A stretch of DNA of 64,000 nt. Source: Bacillus mycoides. GTDB lineage: Bacteria; Bacillota; Bacilli; Bacillales; Bacillaceae_G. Both the position numbers and the translations under genes were made by a program. This document shows, in pieces, positions 1 to 9,047 of the stretch. Positions within the stretch are counted from its first letter, which is position 1; each line of letters opens with the position of its first letter. The stretch spans positions 5,050,972 to 5,114,971 of the forward strand of contig NZ_CP036132.1 in the NCBI RefSeq assembly GCF_018742245.1, in the 5' to 3' direction. The notes under the pieces are model-generated. The model made no database searches, was not told the origin of the DNA, and saw nothing but the letters and a program-made list of their open reading frames with translations.

Positions 1-1
1 G

Positions 2-2482
2 TTACCACTTGGCTTATATACATTTAAAGATACGGAAAAATCAGTTGTTGTAGATGGTAACATTACAACAATTAAAGCATTAAAAGAATTAAAAATTCCA
101 GCTATCCCTTCATCACCGAATGGTCAAGGTAATCAAAATGCTGGTGCTGGAACACAAGCACCACAAATGAATCCAGCCACTATGAACGGCATACCAACGG
201 TTACATTAGAAGACATTGCTGATATTAAAGAAGTCGGAAAAGCAGAGTCTATTTCTCGAACAAATGGAAAAGAAGCAATTGGAATTCAAATTGTGAAGGC
301 TGCTGATGCGAATACAGTTGATGTTGTAAATGCAGTTAAAGATAAAGTAAAAGACCTTGAGAAAAAATATAAAGACTTAGAGATTATTTCAACATTCGAT
401 CAAGGTGCGCCTATTGAAAAATCAGTCGAAACAATGCTTAGCAAAGCAATCTTTGGTGCTATCTTTGCGATTGTTATTATTATGTTGTTCCTGCGAAACA
501 TTCGAACAACGCTAATCTCTGTCGTTTCTATACCACTTTCTCTATTAATTGCAGTTTTAGTCATAAAACAAATGGATATTACGCTTAACATTATGACACT
601 TGGAGCAATGACAGTCGCTATCGGACGTGTCGTCGATGACTCCATTGTTGTTATTGAAAATATTTACCGACGTATGTCGTTATCAGAAGAAAAATTACGT
701 GGAAAAGATTTAATTCGTGAAGCTACGAAAGAAATGTTTATCCCAATTATGTCTTCTACAATTGTAACAATCGCTGTATTCTTACCTCTTGGGCTTGTAA
801 AGGGTATGATTGGTGAAATGTTCTTACCATTTGCTTTAACAATTGTTTTTGCCCTACTTGCTTCCTTGCTTGTGGCAGTTACAATTGTGCCGATGCTAGC
901 ACATTCTTTATTTAAGAAGGAAAGCATGCGAGAAAAAGAAGTACATCATGAGGAAAAACCAAGCAAATTAGCAAACGGCTATAAACGTATACTTGAATGG
1001 GCTTTAAATCATAAAATCATCACATCAAGTATCGCTGTCCTTCTATTAGTTGGTAGTCTTGCACTTGTACCAATTATCGGTGTCAGCTTCTTACCATCTG
1101 AAGAAGAAAAAATGATTATCGCAACGTACAAACCTGAGCCAGGTCAAACGTTAGACGACGTTGAAAAAATTGCAACGAAAGCTGAAAAGCATTTCCAAGA
1201 TAAAAAAGACGTCAAAACGATTCAATTCTCATTAGGCGGCGAAAACCCAATGAGCCCTGGTCAAACAAATCAAGCAATGTTCTTCGTTCAATATGATAAC
1301 GATACGAAAAACTTTGAAAAAGAGAAAGAACAAGTCGTTAAAGATTTACAAAATATGTCTGGAAAAGGCGAATGGAAAAACCAAGATTTCGGAGCAAGTG
1401 GCGGTAGTAACGAAATTAAACTATACGTTTATGGAGATAGCTCTGAAGAAATTAAGCCTGTCGTGAAAGACATTCAAAATATCATGAAGAAAAATAAAGA
1501 TTTAAAAGATATAGACTCTAGTGTTGCAAAAACATATGCAGAATATACTTTAGTCGCAGATCAAGAAAAGTTAAGTAAAATGGGGCTAACTGCTGCTCAA
1601 ATTGGAATGGGACTTTCTAATCAACATGATCGCCCTGTTCTAACAACAATTAAAAAAGACGGTAAAGATATCAATGTATATGTCGAAGCTGAAAAACAAA
1701 ATTATGAAACAATCGATGATTTAACAAATCGTAAAATTACAACACCACTTGGTAATGAAGTTGCTGTTAAAGATGTTATGACTGTAAAAGAAGGTGAAAC
1801 TTCTAACACAGTAACACATCGTGATGGCCGTGTTTATGCGGAAGTTAGTGCAAAATTAACATCTGATGACGTTTCAAAAGCATCTGCCGCTGTTCAAAAA
1901 GAAGTGGATAAAATGGATCTTCCTTCTGGTGTAGATGTTTCTATGGGCGGTGTTACACAAGATATTCAAGAATCATTCAAACAACTTGGCTTAGCGATGT
2001 TAGCTGCGATCGCCATTGTATACTTCGTTCTTGTTGTTACATTTGGCGGTGCCCTTGCACCATTCGCAATTTTATTCTCGCTACCATTCACAATCATTGG
2101 TGCACTCGTTGCCTTATTAATCTCTGGCGAAACGTTAAGTGTATCTGCGATGATTGGGGCTCTTATGCTAATTGGTATCGTTGTAACGAACGCAATCGTT
2201 CTCATTGACCGTGTTATTCATAAAGAAAATGACGGCCTATCAACACGTGAAGCTTTATTAGAAGCTGGTACAACACGCCTGCGTCCTATCTTAATGACTG
2301 CAATTGCAACAATCGGGGCTCTTATCCCGCTTGCATTAGGATTTGAAGGTAGCGGCTTAATTTCTAAAGGACTTGGCGTAACAGTAATTGGTGGATTAAC
2401 AAGTTCAACGTTATTAACACTTCTTATTGTTCCAATCGTTTATGAAGCACTAAGCAAATTTAAAAAGAAAAAAGTAAAATAA
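2..2482 (+). CDS. RND-family efflux permease, 5' truncated by window edge
   Basis: The frame is open from base 2, so the true start lies outside the window; the ATG at 167 is internal. The product is a proton-driven inner-membrane pump of the AcrB/SwrC (HAE-RND) family. About 826 residues are visible, the family being about 1,000-1,050. The TM4 proton-relay motif GRVVDDSIVVIEN is present, followed by the periplasmic-type porter loop and a second membrane block with GIVVTNAIVLIDR. The C-terminus is Lys-rich. In Bacillus, SwrC exports lipopeptides such as surfactin and supports swarming; the substrate here cannot be read from sequence. It ends in a terminator shared with the convergent msrAB gene. 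Confidence 0.9.
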   Translation, partial: LPLGLYTFKDTEKSVVVDGNITTIKALKELKIPAIPSSPNGQGNQNAGAGTQAPQMNPATMNGIPTVTLEDIADIKEVGKAESISRTNGKEAIGIQIVKAADANTVDVVNAVKDKVKDLEKKYKDLEIISTFDQGAPIEKSVETMLSKAIFGAIFAIVIIMLFLRNIRTTLISVVSIPLSLLIAVLVIKQMDITLNIMTLGAMTVAIGRVVDDSIVVIENIYRRMSLSEEKLRGKDLIREATKEMFIPIMSSTIVTIAVFLPLGLVKGMIGEMFLPFALTIVFALLASLLVAVTIVPMLAHSLFKKESMREKEVHHEEKPSKLANGYKRILEWALNHKIITSSIAVLLLVGSLALVPIIGVSFLPSEEEKMIIATYKPEPGQTLDDVEKIATKAEKHFQDKKDVKTIQFSLGGENPMSPGQTNQAMFFVQYDNDTKNFEKEKEQVVKDLQNMSGKGEWKNQDFGASGGSNEIKLYVYGDSSEEIKPVVKDIQNIMKKNKDLKDIDSSVAKTYAEYTLVADQEKLSKMGLTAAQIGMGLSNQHDRPVLTTIKKDGKDINVYVEAEKQNYETIDDLTNRKITTPLGNEVAVKDVMTVKEGETSNTVTHRDGRVYAEVSAKLTSDDVSKASAAVQKEVDKMDLPSGVDVSMGGVTQDIQESFKQLGLAMLAAIAIVYFVLVVTFGGALAPFAILFSLPFTIIGALVALLISGETLSVSAMIGALMLIGIVVTNAIVLIDRVIHKENDGLSTREALLEAGTTRLRPILMTAIATIGALIPLALGFEGSGLISKGLGVTVIGGLTSSTLLTLLIVPIVYEALSKFKKKKVK

Positions 2483-2484
2483 AA

Positions 2485-2516
2485 AAATAACCTCGCTGAC
2501 TGCGAGGTTATTTTTT
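2485..2516. terminator. Bidirectional terminator, RND pump / msrAB
   Basis: A GC-rich stem (ACCTCGC/GCGAGGT) is flanked by A-runs on the left and T-runs on the right, so it can stop transcription from both convergent genes. Confidence 0.85.
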
Positions 2517-3473
2517 ATTTCCGAACAAAATTAGGAAATCACCATATCCTTCTTTCTCTAAATCTTCTCTTGGAATAAAACGTAGCGCCGCTGAATTAAT
2601 ACAGTAACGAAGACCACTTGGTCCTGGGCCGTCTGGAAATACATGCCCTAGATGTGAATCTCCTTCCTTACTTCTCACTTCCGTACGCGTCATATTATGG
2701 CTAACATCCATTTTTTCTTTCACACTAGCTGACATAACTGGTTTCGTAAAACTCGGCCATCCACAGCCGCTATCGAACTTATCAAAAGAAGTAAATAATG
2801 GTTCACCCGAAACAATATCTACATAAAGCCCTTCTTCTTTGTGATTCCAATATTCATTTTGAAAGGGCGGTTCAGTTCCATTTTCCTGTGTTACATAAAA
2901 CTGCATCTCGTTTAATCTTTCTTTTAAATGAGCATTATTCTTTGGCCAATGTTGTTTAATAAAAGCATCTCGCCCCGATCCTTTACGGTATAACTCATAG
3001 CGGAATGTGTTTTTATTATGATAGCCTTGATGATATTCTTCAGCCAGATAAAACGTAGTAGCTGGCAATATTTTTGTAGCAACCGGCTTCGAAAAACGTC
3101 CACTCTTCTCAAGCTCTTCTTTTGAAACCTCTGCCTTTTTATGTTGTTCTTCATTATGATAAAAAATCACTGTTTCATAAGACTGTCCACGGTCGTGGAA
3201 TTGCCCCCCCATATCAGTCGGGTCAATCTGTCTCCAATATATATTTAACAACTCTTCATACGGCATTTTATTTGCATCAAATGTAATTTGTACTGCTTCA
3301 TAATGCCCAGTTGTTTCCGAGCACACTTCTTTATACGTTGGATTCTCTTTATGGCCACCTGTATAGCCTGAAACAACCTGTATAATCCCTTCCATCTCTT
3401 CAAACGGCGAAACCATGCACCAGAAACACCCACCAGCAAATGTAGCTAATTCCTTCTTTTCATTTATAGCCAT
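2508..3473 (-). CDS. msrAB: Fused peptide methionine sulfoxide reductase MsrA/MsrB
   Basis: This enzyme repairs oxidised methionine; the MsrA half reduces the S-sulfoxide and the MsrB half the R-sulfoxide, using thioredoxin. The MsrA domain (about residues 8-160) has GGCFWC with catalytic Cys16. The MsrB domain (about 175-318) has SGCGWPSF (Cys237, likely resolving) and [11 protein letters not shown] with catalytic Cys291. The two CxxC pairs that bind zinc in many MsrB proteins are absent ([13 protein letters not shown] replaces the first), so this is the non-zinc type. There is no signal peptide, so it is cytoplasmic. It is a single gene, convergent with the RND pump. Confidence 0.95.
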   Translation of the reverse strand: MAINEKKELATFAGGCFWCMVSPFEEMEGIIQVVSGYTGGHKENPTYKEVCSETTGHYEAVQITFDANKMPYEELLNIYWRQIDPTDMGGQFHDRGQSYETVIFYHNEEQHKKAEVSKEELEKSGRFSKPVATKILPATTFYLAEEYHQGYHNKNTFRYELYRKGSGRDAFIKQHWPKNNAHLKERLNEMQFYVTQENGTEPPFQNEYWNHKEEGLYVDIVSGEPLFTSFDKFDSGCGWPSFTKPVMSASVKEKMDVSHNMTRTEVRSKEGDSHLGHVFPDGPGPSGLRYCINSAALRFIPREDLEKEGYGDFLILFGNKK

Positions 3474-3535
3474 TATTTCACCCCAATTGTATATTCTTCT
3501 TACAGTATGGCATAGAATACCATACTTTATAAAAG

Positions 3536-3562
3536 AAAAAGCATCGAATATCGATGCTTTTT
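3536..3562. terminator. Terminator after AI-2E family gene
   Basis: Perfect GCATCGA/TCGATGC stem with a 3-base loop, A-run on one side and T-run on the other. It lies just past the stop of the minus-strand permease gene and could also protect msrAB from read-through. Confidence 0.85.
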
Positions 3563-3568
3563 CTTACT

Positions 3569-4603
3569 TTATTTTTTAGAAAAATCCTTCTCAGTTTCAT
3601 CACTTGTCACATCTAAAACATCTAATAAGAATATGAAGATTGGGATACCGATAATAAGCCCCCATACACCTAAGAAATGCTCAGAAAAGATTAACACCAT
3701 AAATGTGTAGAAGATTGGTAAATTTGTTTTTTGTGACATAAACTTCGGATTTAATACATAGCTTTCAAGCGCATGAATTACTGTTACGATAACTACAATA
3801 TAAACGACATACATAATACCGCCGATATTGTAAGCAATCATACAGAGTGGGAATAACGAGATAATAACACCCGCCACTGGAATTAAACCAAGCAAGAAAA
3901 TCATTAACGCTAAACCTAGTAATTGAGGGAATCCTAATATCCATAATGCGATAACAGATAAAACACAGTTAACAATTGCAATTAAAAATTGTGCTTCGAT
4001 TACTTTTCCGAATGAACGTGCAAATTTCTTTCCGAAATACTCTATTTCGTTATAAAAAATTGCAAGTCGACTTTCTTTAAATTTCGAAGTAAAAGCAACG
4101 ATACGTGCTTTTTCAAGTAAGAAAAATAAGCTTAAAATTACAGAAAGTAAAACTTGAAGGCCAAATTTCCCAACATTCGTAATAGATTTATACAAAATGT
4201 CTACGCCTTGCCCTACATATTTAGAAAGCTCCATATGATTCACAGCATTAACTGCATACTTAATTAATTCACTATCAGGTGGATTTCTTAAAAATACATT
4301 GAATTGATAAATCAATTGTGAAATTTGTATTGTTAATACCGGTAAATATTTAAATAGCGTAATGGCAATTCCCGCCACTAACATTACATATAAAAGCGCT
4401 ATAATAATTTTCCGATTAATTGGCATGAAATGATCTAATTTACGAGAAATAAACTTTTGGAATCGATCCATTAAATACGTCAACATAAACGTAATTAAAA
4501 TTAAATTTAACATACTTTGCATCCCATACAATATGAGAGCAAGTAATACTAATACGATTAACCTCTGAAATCCTTTGCTTTGAAACAGGTTTTTTATTTG
4601 CAT
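3569..4603 (-). CDS. AI-2E family transporter (membrane permease)
   Basis: A 344-residue membrane protein of the AI-2E/YtvI/YubA family (PF01594). It has a hydrophobic N-terminal pair of helices, a central amphipathic stretch, then several helices including LGFPQLLGLALMIFLLGLIPVAGVIISLFP and a C-terminal helix pair. Members have been linked to AI-2 export, sporulation and Na+/H+ exchange, so the substrate is not predictable. The acidic and lysine-rich tail (TSDETEKDFSKK) is cytoplasmic. The start ATG has a weak upstream AGGAGAG. It appears monocistronic. Confidence 0.85.
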   Translation of the reverse strand: MQIKNLFQSKGFQRLIVLVLLALILYGMQSMLNLILITFMLTYLMDRFQKFISRKLDHFMPINRKIIIALLYVMLVAGIAITLFKYLPVLTIQISQLIYQFNVFLRNPPDSELIKYAVNAVNHMELSKYVGQGVDILYKSITNVGKFGLQVLLSVILSLFFLLEKARIVAFTSKFKESRLAIFYNEIEYFGKKFARSFGKVIEAQFLIAIVNCVLSVIALWILGFPQLLGLALMIFLLGLIPVAGVIISLFPLCMIAYNIGGIMYVVYIVVIVTVIHALESYVLNPKFMSQKTNLPIFYTFMVLIFSEHFLGVWGLIIGIPIFIFLLDVLDVTSDETEKDFSKK

Positions 4604-4867
4604 AATCGACGAGTACTCTCTCCTGTCCTATAAAGTAAAACTTTAACAAGTAGCTCTCTCTCTATTCTCTACTTATAATTATCCTTTAATATTAAAGCCA
4701 TTGCGAGCAATTTATCTTCAACCTTAACCGCTCGTTAATTGTGCTATATATTATGTTACTTCTTATTTTACAATACAATGACCTATTTCAAAACGCATTA
4801 TGCACAGTATTAATGAAGATTTAAGGAAACTTTTATTCTTCAATAGGTCTTACCACTACTGTAACAT
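4604..4867. other. Intergenic region, AI-2E gene / lrgB
   Basis: It holds the 5' leader of the AI-2E gene. The leader contains one copy of the short motif ATAAAGTAAAACTTTA (4629-4645), which recurs elsewhere in the window. I see no ORF or RNA gene here. Confidence 0.5.
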
Positions 4868-4915
4868 AAAAAGCAAGCTATCAGTAGAAATCCGTCCTAC
4901 AAATAGCTTGCTTTT
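4868..4915 (-). terminator. Terminator of lrgAB
   Basis: Long stem AAAAGCAAGCTAT/ATAGCTTGCTTTT with an inner secondary hairpin; the T-run follows in the minus direction just past the lrgB stop. Confidence 0.85.
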
Positions 4916-4937
4916 ATAATTTTTTAAGTAAGTTATA

Positions 4938-5630
4938 TTACCCAATGAATGGCATAAACATCGGAATGACAACTACTGTTACAACCCCAACTACTGTTAC
5001 AGCAATACTTGCCATAGCTGCCTCTACTTCACCCATTTCGATCCCTACAGCAACCCCTAATGCATGTCCCGCTGTTCCAAGAGCTAAACCTTTAGCAATC
5101 GGATGTTTAACTCTAAATGTTTTTAAGAATAAAGCTCCTAATGCGTATACGATAACTGCATTAAAGATAACTGCAAATGATGTAATTGCTGGAATACCAC
5201 CGATACTTTCAGAGATTGGTAATGCAATTGCTGTTGTTGCTGCCTGCGGTAACATTGAGTTCATTACAGCTGTATCTAGACCAATTGCTTTTGCGACAAT
5301 GAACACAACAACCACTGAACAAATAGATCCAACCACGATAGCCGATAAAATTTGCCACCAATATTTTTTTAACTTATCAACTTGTTTATATAATGGAATT
5401 GCAAATGCGATTGTTGCTGGTTCTAAGAAGAAACTAATCATCTTTCCGCCCGTATTATATTCCTCAAAGGTAAAGTTACCTACCTTTAAAAATACAATCC
5501 CTAATACCATTGCTACGAATAATGGTGTAAATAAGAAGAATCCTTTTGAGTGTTTGAATAAAAACGTTCCAATTCCGTATGCAATTAATGAAACGACGAT
5601 CCCGAAATATGGAGTCATTGTGCTTGTCAT
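4938..5630 (-). CDS. lrgB: LrgB-family membrane protein (PftB-like pyruvate transporter subunit / antiholin-like)
   Basis: A 230-residue multi-pass membrane protein of the LrgB/CidB family, with the conserved stretch [21 protein letters not shown] and a C-terminal helix run. With LrgA it forms a two-subunit membrane system. The family was named antiholin-like, but in B. subtilis the orthologous pair YsbAB/PftAB mediates facilitated pyruvate transport under LytST control, which fits this neighbourhood. The start chosen is the ATG eight bases after GGAGG rather than the ATG two bases after it. It follows lrgA by 36 bases and lies in the same operon. Confidence 0.9.
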   Translation of the reverse strand: MTSTMTPYFGIVVSLIAYGIGTFLFKHSKGFFLFTPLFVAMVLGIVFLKVGNFTFEEYNTGGKMISFFLEPATIAFAIPLYKQVDKLKKYWWQILSAIVVGSICSVVVVFIVAKAIGLDTAVMNSMLPQAATTAIALPISESIGGIPAITSFAVIFNAVIVYALGALFLKTFRVKHPIAKGLALGTAGHALGVAVGIEMGEVEAAMASIAVTVVGVVTVVVIPMFMPFIG

Positions 5631-5666
5631 GTTCATTACCTCCTAACCATGTATGGTCTAAAATAG

Positions 5667-6107
5667 TTACGCGACTTTTCCGTGTTTGCTTCCTTTGTTT
5701 ACAACTTTCAACTCTTTTGTATCTTTTGTTTCTTTGTCATCTTTACCTAAAATCAATTGTGCAAATAAACCTGTTACAGCAAGTAAAATAATTGTTGCGA
5801 CAACGATTACAGTTAAAATTTGTACGAAATATTGGCTCATTACACCAAGAGAGTTAATAACTGAAATACCTGATGGGACGAAAAGGAATCCGATAATACC
5901 TGTTAAAGCTGTTCCGAGTGATTCAACTTGCTCCAATTTAATAACCTTTAAACATAATAGACTAAATAAAACGACTAACCCGATTACTGATGAAGGCATC
6001 GGAATTGGTAAATGGGTTGAGATAATATTAGAAACTAACATAATAGCTGAAAAAACGAATATTTGTGATAGAAAACCATATACTTTTTTTGTGCTCATTT
6101 TGGCCAC
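5667..6107 (-). CDS. lrgA: LrgA-family membrane protein (PftA-like / holin-like)
   Basis: A 146-residue CidA/LrgA family protein with about four membrane helices ([36 protein letters not shown]; a central [13 protein letters not shown] motif; a last helix) and a basic, Lys/Asp-rich tail. It is the partner of LrgB. GAGGTGG is well placed before the ATG. The promoter region carries a CcpA cre-like site, and lytST sits directly upstream, so induction by the LytST two-component system and carbon repression are likely, as for B. subtilis pftAB. Confidence 0.9.
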   Translation of the reverse strand: MAKMSTKKVYGFLSQIFVFSAIMLVSNIISTHLPIPMPSSVIGLVVLFSLLCLKVIKLEQVESLGTALTGIIGFLFVPSGISVINSLGVMSQYFVQILTVIVVATIILLAVTGLFAQLILGKDDKETKDTKELKVVNKGSKHGKVA

Positions 6108-6149
6108 CTCTTTTGATTTGGTACCTTTATTTTATAGGATATAAACATC

Positions 6150-6179
6150 AAAGTAAGCGTTTACATAACAGGATGTCAA
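6150..6179 (-). promoter_or_regulatory. lrgAB promoter with cre-like CcpA site
   Basis: On the minus strand TTGACA (6174-6179) is followed by TGTAAACGCTTACT (6152-6165), which matches the CcpA cre consensus TGWAANCGNTNWCA except for the last base. The cre occupies the spacer and the weak -10 (TACTTT), so CcpA binding would block RNA polymerase. This fits catabolite repression of pftAB/lrgAB known in Bacillus. Confidence 0.65.
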
Positions 6180-6218
6180 ATATATACAGCCAATTACAAT
6201 AATCATACGGTGAAATAC

Positions 6219-6250
6219 AAAAGCTGCTTCTTAAATACGAAGCAGCTTTT
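6219..6250 (-). terminator. Terminator of lytST
   Basis: GCTGCTTC/GAAGCAGC stem overlapping the last codons and stop of lytT, with a T-run in the minus direction. It separates the regulator operon from lrgAB. Confidence 0.7.
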
Positions 6251-6971
6251 TAAGTTCTTTTGCATATGTACGGCTAACTGGGACTTTGGATCCCTCTTTC
6301 ATAATTAAGTTATAAGTCGAATTAAACCACGGCTGTATTTCAGAAATATGATTAATATTAGCAACGAAACTACGATGAACACGCATAAAAATTGTTTGTG
6401 GTAATTTCTTTTCCAAAATGACAAGCGTATCATGTGTTACATATGTTTCTTTCATTGTTTTTACAGTTACTTTCCCATCTACAAGCCCCACATAAATAAT
6501 ATCTTCAATGTTAACAAGTACAATTGATTCCTCAATCGGTAATGCTAATTTATGCATTTCGGTCGTTACATCTACACTCTTTACATCTTGCTTTGTTTCT
6601 AATTTTATTTGCTTTTGTTTTTTATATTTCTTTAATGTCTGTACGATACGTTCTTCATCAAATGGCTTTAAAATGTAATCTAATGCATCTACTTCAAATG
6701 CTTGCAGCGCATATTGATCATATGCAGTAGCAAACACAATTGAAGGTGGATTTTTCATTTTCTTTAATATATTTGCGATTTCAAATCCGTTATCATCAGA
6801 TAACTGAATATCTAGAAAAACAATATCTGGTTTGTTTTTCATTAATTCTTCTAATGCATCCTCTACACAATCCGCCTCACCAATTATCTCTACTTCTTTT
6901 GTTTGCTCTAATAAATATTTCAATTCATCCCGTGCTAACATTTCATCATCAACTACTAATACTTTTAACAC
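6231..6971 (-). CDS. lytT: LytTR-type response regulator
   Basis: A 246-residue response regulator. The receiver domain (about 1-120) has the acidic pair DD at 8-9, phospho-acceptor Asp54 in VFLDIQLSDD, and a Lys in DYILKPFDEE. The C-terminal LytTR DNA-binding domain (about 140-245) has FMRVHRSFVANINHI. Translation starts at GTG inside the 3' end of lytS (23-base overlap), which implies coupling. Its expected target is the next operon, lrgAB. Confidence 0.95.
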   Translation of the reverse strand: MLKVLVVDDEMLARDELKYLLEQTKEVEIIGEADCVEDALEELMKNKPDIVFLDIQLSDDNGFEIANILKKMKNPPSIVFATAYDQYALQAFEVDALDYILKPFDEERIVQTLKKYKKQKQIKLETKQDVKSVDVTTEMHKLALPIEESIVLVNIEDIIYVGLVDGKVTVKTMKETYVTHDTLVILEKKLPQTIFMRVHRSFVANINHISEIQPWFNSTYNLIMKEGSKVPVSRTYAKELKKLLRI

Positions 6972-8718
6972 TCCGTTTTTCCTCCTCTACTTTTTTCGGA
7001 ATTACAAAGAGGATCTTTGTCCCTTGCTCCAATTCACTTTCAATTTGAAGCATTGTCTCTTTCCCAAATAACCCGATAAGTCGTTCATTAATATTATATA
7101 AAGCTGTTCCAGTCCCTTTCTTTGATGGAACTACCATTTTTCCTAATTGCTCTAGACGTTCAATCTCAATCCCTTGTCCATTATCCTTCACTTCAAAGTG
7201 AACCATTCCTTCTTTTTCAAACACATGTACCTCGACTTGGCACACTGGCTGCTTTTTCGGAAAAGCATGGCGCAATGCATTTTCAACTAATAACTGAAGC
7301 ACAAATGGTGGAACTAAAGTCACCTTTAGCGCCTCTTCAATGTACATCTTCACTTCATACTTATTCGGAAATCTCGCTTGCTCTAACGATAAATATGCAT
7401 GTACATGATTCAACTCTTGTTCTAATGGAATAAGTAATTGTCGTGCCCCTTGCAAATTACAACGAAAATAAACGCTAAGCTGCAATAATAATTTTCTCGC
7501 CTTCTCTACATCTGTTCGGCATAAAGCTGATACTGTATTAATTGCATTAAATAAAAAATGCGGATTGATTTGTGCTTGCAGCGCTTTTATTTCAGCATCT
7601 TGCAATAACTTACTTTGTAACTCAGCTTCACCTAACTCAAGCTGTGTGGAGAATATTTTCGCCAGACCTTCCGCTAACTCTTCTTCAACACGACTTAATT
7701 GATTAGAGTTTTTAAAATAAAGTTTTAATGTTCCTATCGTATTTCCATGTGAAGTTAATGGAATAACAACTGCCGCTTGTAATGGACACCCTTCATGTTG
7801 ACAATTAATAATCTCACGTGATTTTGCCTTCATTATTTCCCCTGTTTTTAATACTTCTTTTGATAAACCTGTTATTAAACTGTGTGAAGGAATATGATGA
7901 TCTGATGCTAATCCAACGTGAGCTAAGATTTTCTCTGTATCTGTTAAGGATACCGCATCTGTTCCCGTAAAGCGGTGAATAATTTGTGCCACATGTTTAC
8001 AAGACTCTTCTGTTAACCCTTGGCGGAAATATGGTAACGTCTTATCAGCAATTCGTAATACTTTATGCGTTTGCAAAGCTTTTGCGTTTTCTTCTTGTCG
8101 TAAAATGGCTAGTATCATCGAAAGTAAAATAAAACTGCCAAAACTATTTACAAGAATCATCGGTAGCGCAATTGTTTTCACAACACTAAGTCCATCTTCT
8201 ATAATTAATAGAATCATAAGCATTTCTAAAGTAACGATAAAAACACTTAAAACCGCAGAAAATTTAGGTGTAATAGTACGGTTATATTTTTTGAAGATGT
8301 ATCCAATATAACCTGTTATAATCCCAGCCAAAATTGATGAGATTGCACAACTTACTGCCGTGGTCCCGCCAAGCATATAACGATGAATACCCGCAATAGA
8401 ACCTACTCCAATTCCGACGATAGGACCACCTAGCAACCCACTAATTCCCACACCCATAATTCGTGTATTCGCAATTGTGCTGGATGATGAAACACCTTGT
8501 AACCAATTTTCATTCATAATAGTATTTCCTGCTATTTCAATCCCTGTGTAATTGCTCACAATTGTAAACACTGAAAAAATACAAATAAGCTTAAACTTAT
8601 CTACATATCCGTCTTGCTTATGAAGAAGACGCCGGAACGTTTTAATATGAGAAAGTAAAAATCCTAAAATAACAATAAGTCCGACGCGTTCAATCATCAT
8701 AAGTACTAAATTTAGCAT
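6949..8718 (-). CDS. lytS: LytS-family sensor histidine kinase
   Basis: A 589-residue membrane kinase. It has an N-terminal 5TM-LYT sensor region with conserved NTRIMGVGISGLLGGPIVG, then a GAF domain (about 230-360), then a His_kinase domain with ALQAQINPHFLFNAINT carrying the phospho-accepting His, and a HATPase with VENALRHAF and DNGQGI. In B. subtilis LytST senses extracellular pyruvate and induces pftAB; the same arrangement here suggests the same role. The kinase and regulator overlap and form one operon. Confidence 0.95.
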   Translation of the reverse strand: MLNLVLMMIERVGLIVILGFLLSHIKTFRRLLHKQDGYVDKFKLICIFSVFTIVSNYTGIEIAGNTIMNENWLQGVSSSSTIANTRIMGVGISGLLGGPIVGIGVGSIAGIHRYMLGGTTAVSCAISSILAGIITGYIGYIFKKYNRTITPKFSAVLSVFIVTLEMLMILLIIEDGLSVVKTIALPMILVNSFGSFILLSMILAILRQEENAKALQTHKVLRIADKTLPYFRQGLTEESCKHVAQIIHRFTGTDAVSLTDTEKILAHVGLASDHHIPSHSLITGLSKEVLKTGEIMKAKSREIINCQHEGCPLQAAVVIPLTSHGNTIGTLKLYFKNSNQLSRVEEELAEGLAKIFSTQLELGEAELQSKLLQDAEIKALQAQINPHFLFNAINTVSALCRTDVEKARKLLLQLSVYFRCNLQGARQLLIPLEQELNHVHAYLSLEQARFPNKYEVKMYIEEALKVTLVPPFVLQLLVENALRHAFPKKQPVCQVEVHVFEKEGMVHFEVKDNGQGIEIERLEQLGKMVVPSKKGTGTALYNINERLIGLFGKETMLQIESELEQGTKILFVIPKKVEEEKRSVKSISS

Positions 8719-8879
8719 CTGTGATTCATTCCTTTTTATATTAGTTAGTTTTATTATGGGAAAATAATGAAGTGGGCGTCAAGAAGAATGAAATGTTTTT
8801 TGAAATATTTTACACATAACAATCTCCCCTTTATTTGACAATCTAACAGAAGAGTGCTAAAAATAAAGTAATATAATAC
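8719..8879. other. Divergent intergenic region lytS / MFS gene
   Basis: An AT-rich spacer that must hold promoters for lytST on one strand and for the attenuated MFS gene on the other. I do not see a convincing consensus promoter or a gene here. Confidence 0.4.
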
Positions 8880-9004
8880 AGTCCTTTAACCCAGCCCCGT
8901 GAGGTTGAGAAGGAAGTCGGAATATAATATACGTATGTTCTTTTTTAAGGGATACGTATGCTTTTTTGGCCTTCTCATCATATCAGGTGAGAAGGCCTTT
9001 TGTT
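8880..9004 (+). promoter_or_regulatory. PyrR-type transcription attenuator
   Basis: AGCCCCGTGAGGTT (8893-8906) matches the PyrR RNA-binding consensus ARUCCNGNGAGGYU at 13 of 14 positions and sits in the loop region of a TCCTT/AAGGA hairpin (8882-8914). Its 3' half TGAGAAGG (8906-8913) is repeated exactly as the 3' arm of the downstream terminator, so it can pair with the terminator's 5' arm as an antiterminator. Two ATACGTAT copies (8929-8936 and 8952-8959) extend that structure. This is the three-state architecture of the pyr operon attenuators: UMP-bound PyrR favours termination. Confidence 0.85.
8968..9003 (+). terminator. Attenuator terminator upstream of MFS gene
   Basis: Stem GGCCTTCTCA/TGAGAAGGCC followed by TTTTGTT. 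It is the conditional terminator of the PyrR leader, 44 bases before the start codon. Confidence 0.85.
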
Positions 9005-9047
9005 ATTCTTCCATAGCGACTGTAGAAGAAAATAAGGAGGAGTAATA

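Noticed and set aside
4945..5646. Long plus-strand open frame opposite lrgB
   Set aside because: It is a shadow of the hydrophobic lrgB gene; the predicted product is low-complexity Thr/Ala/Ile, has no RBS and no family features.
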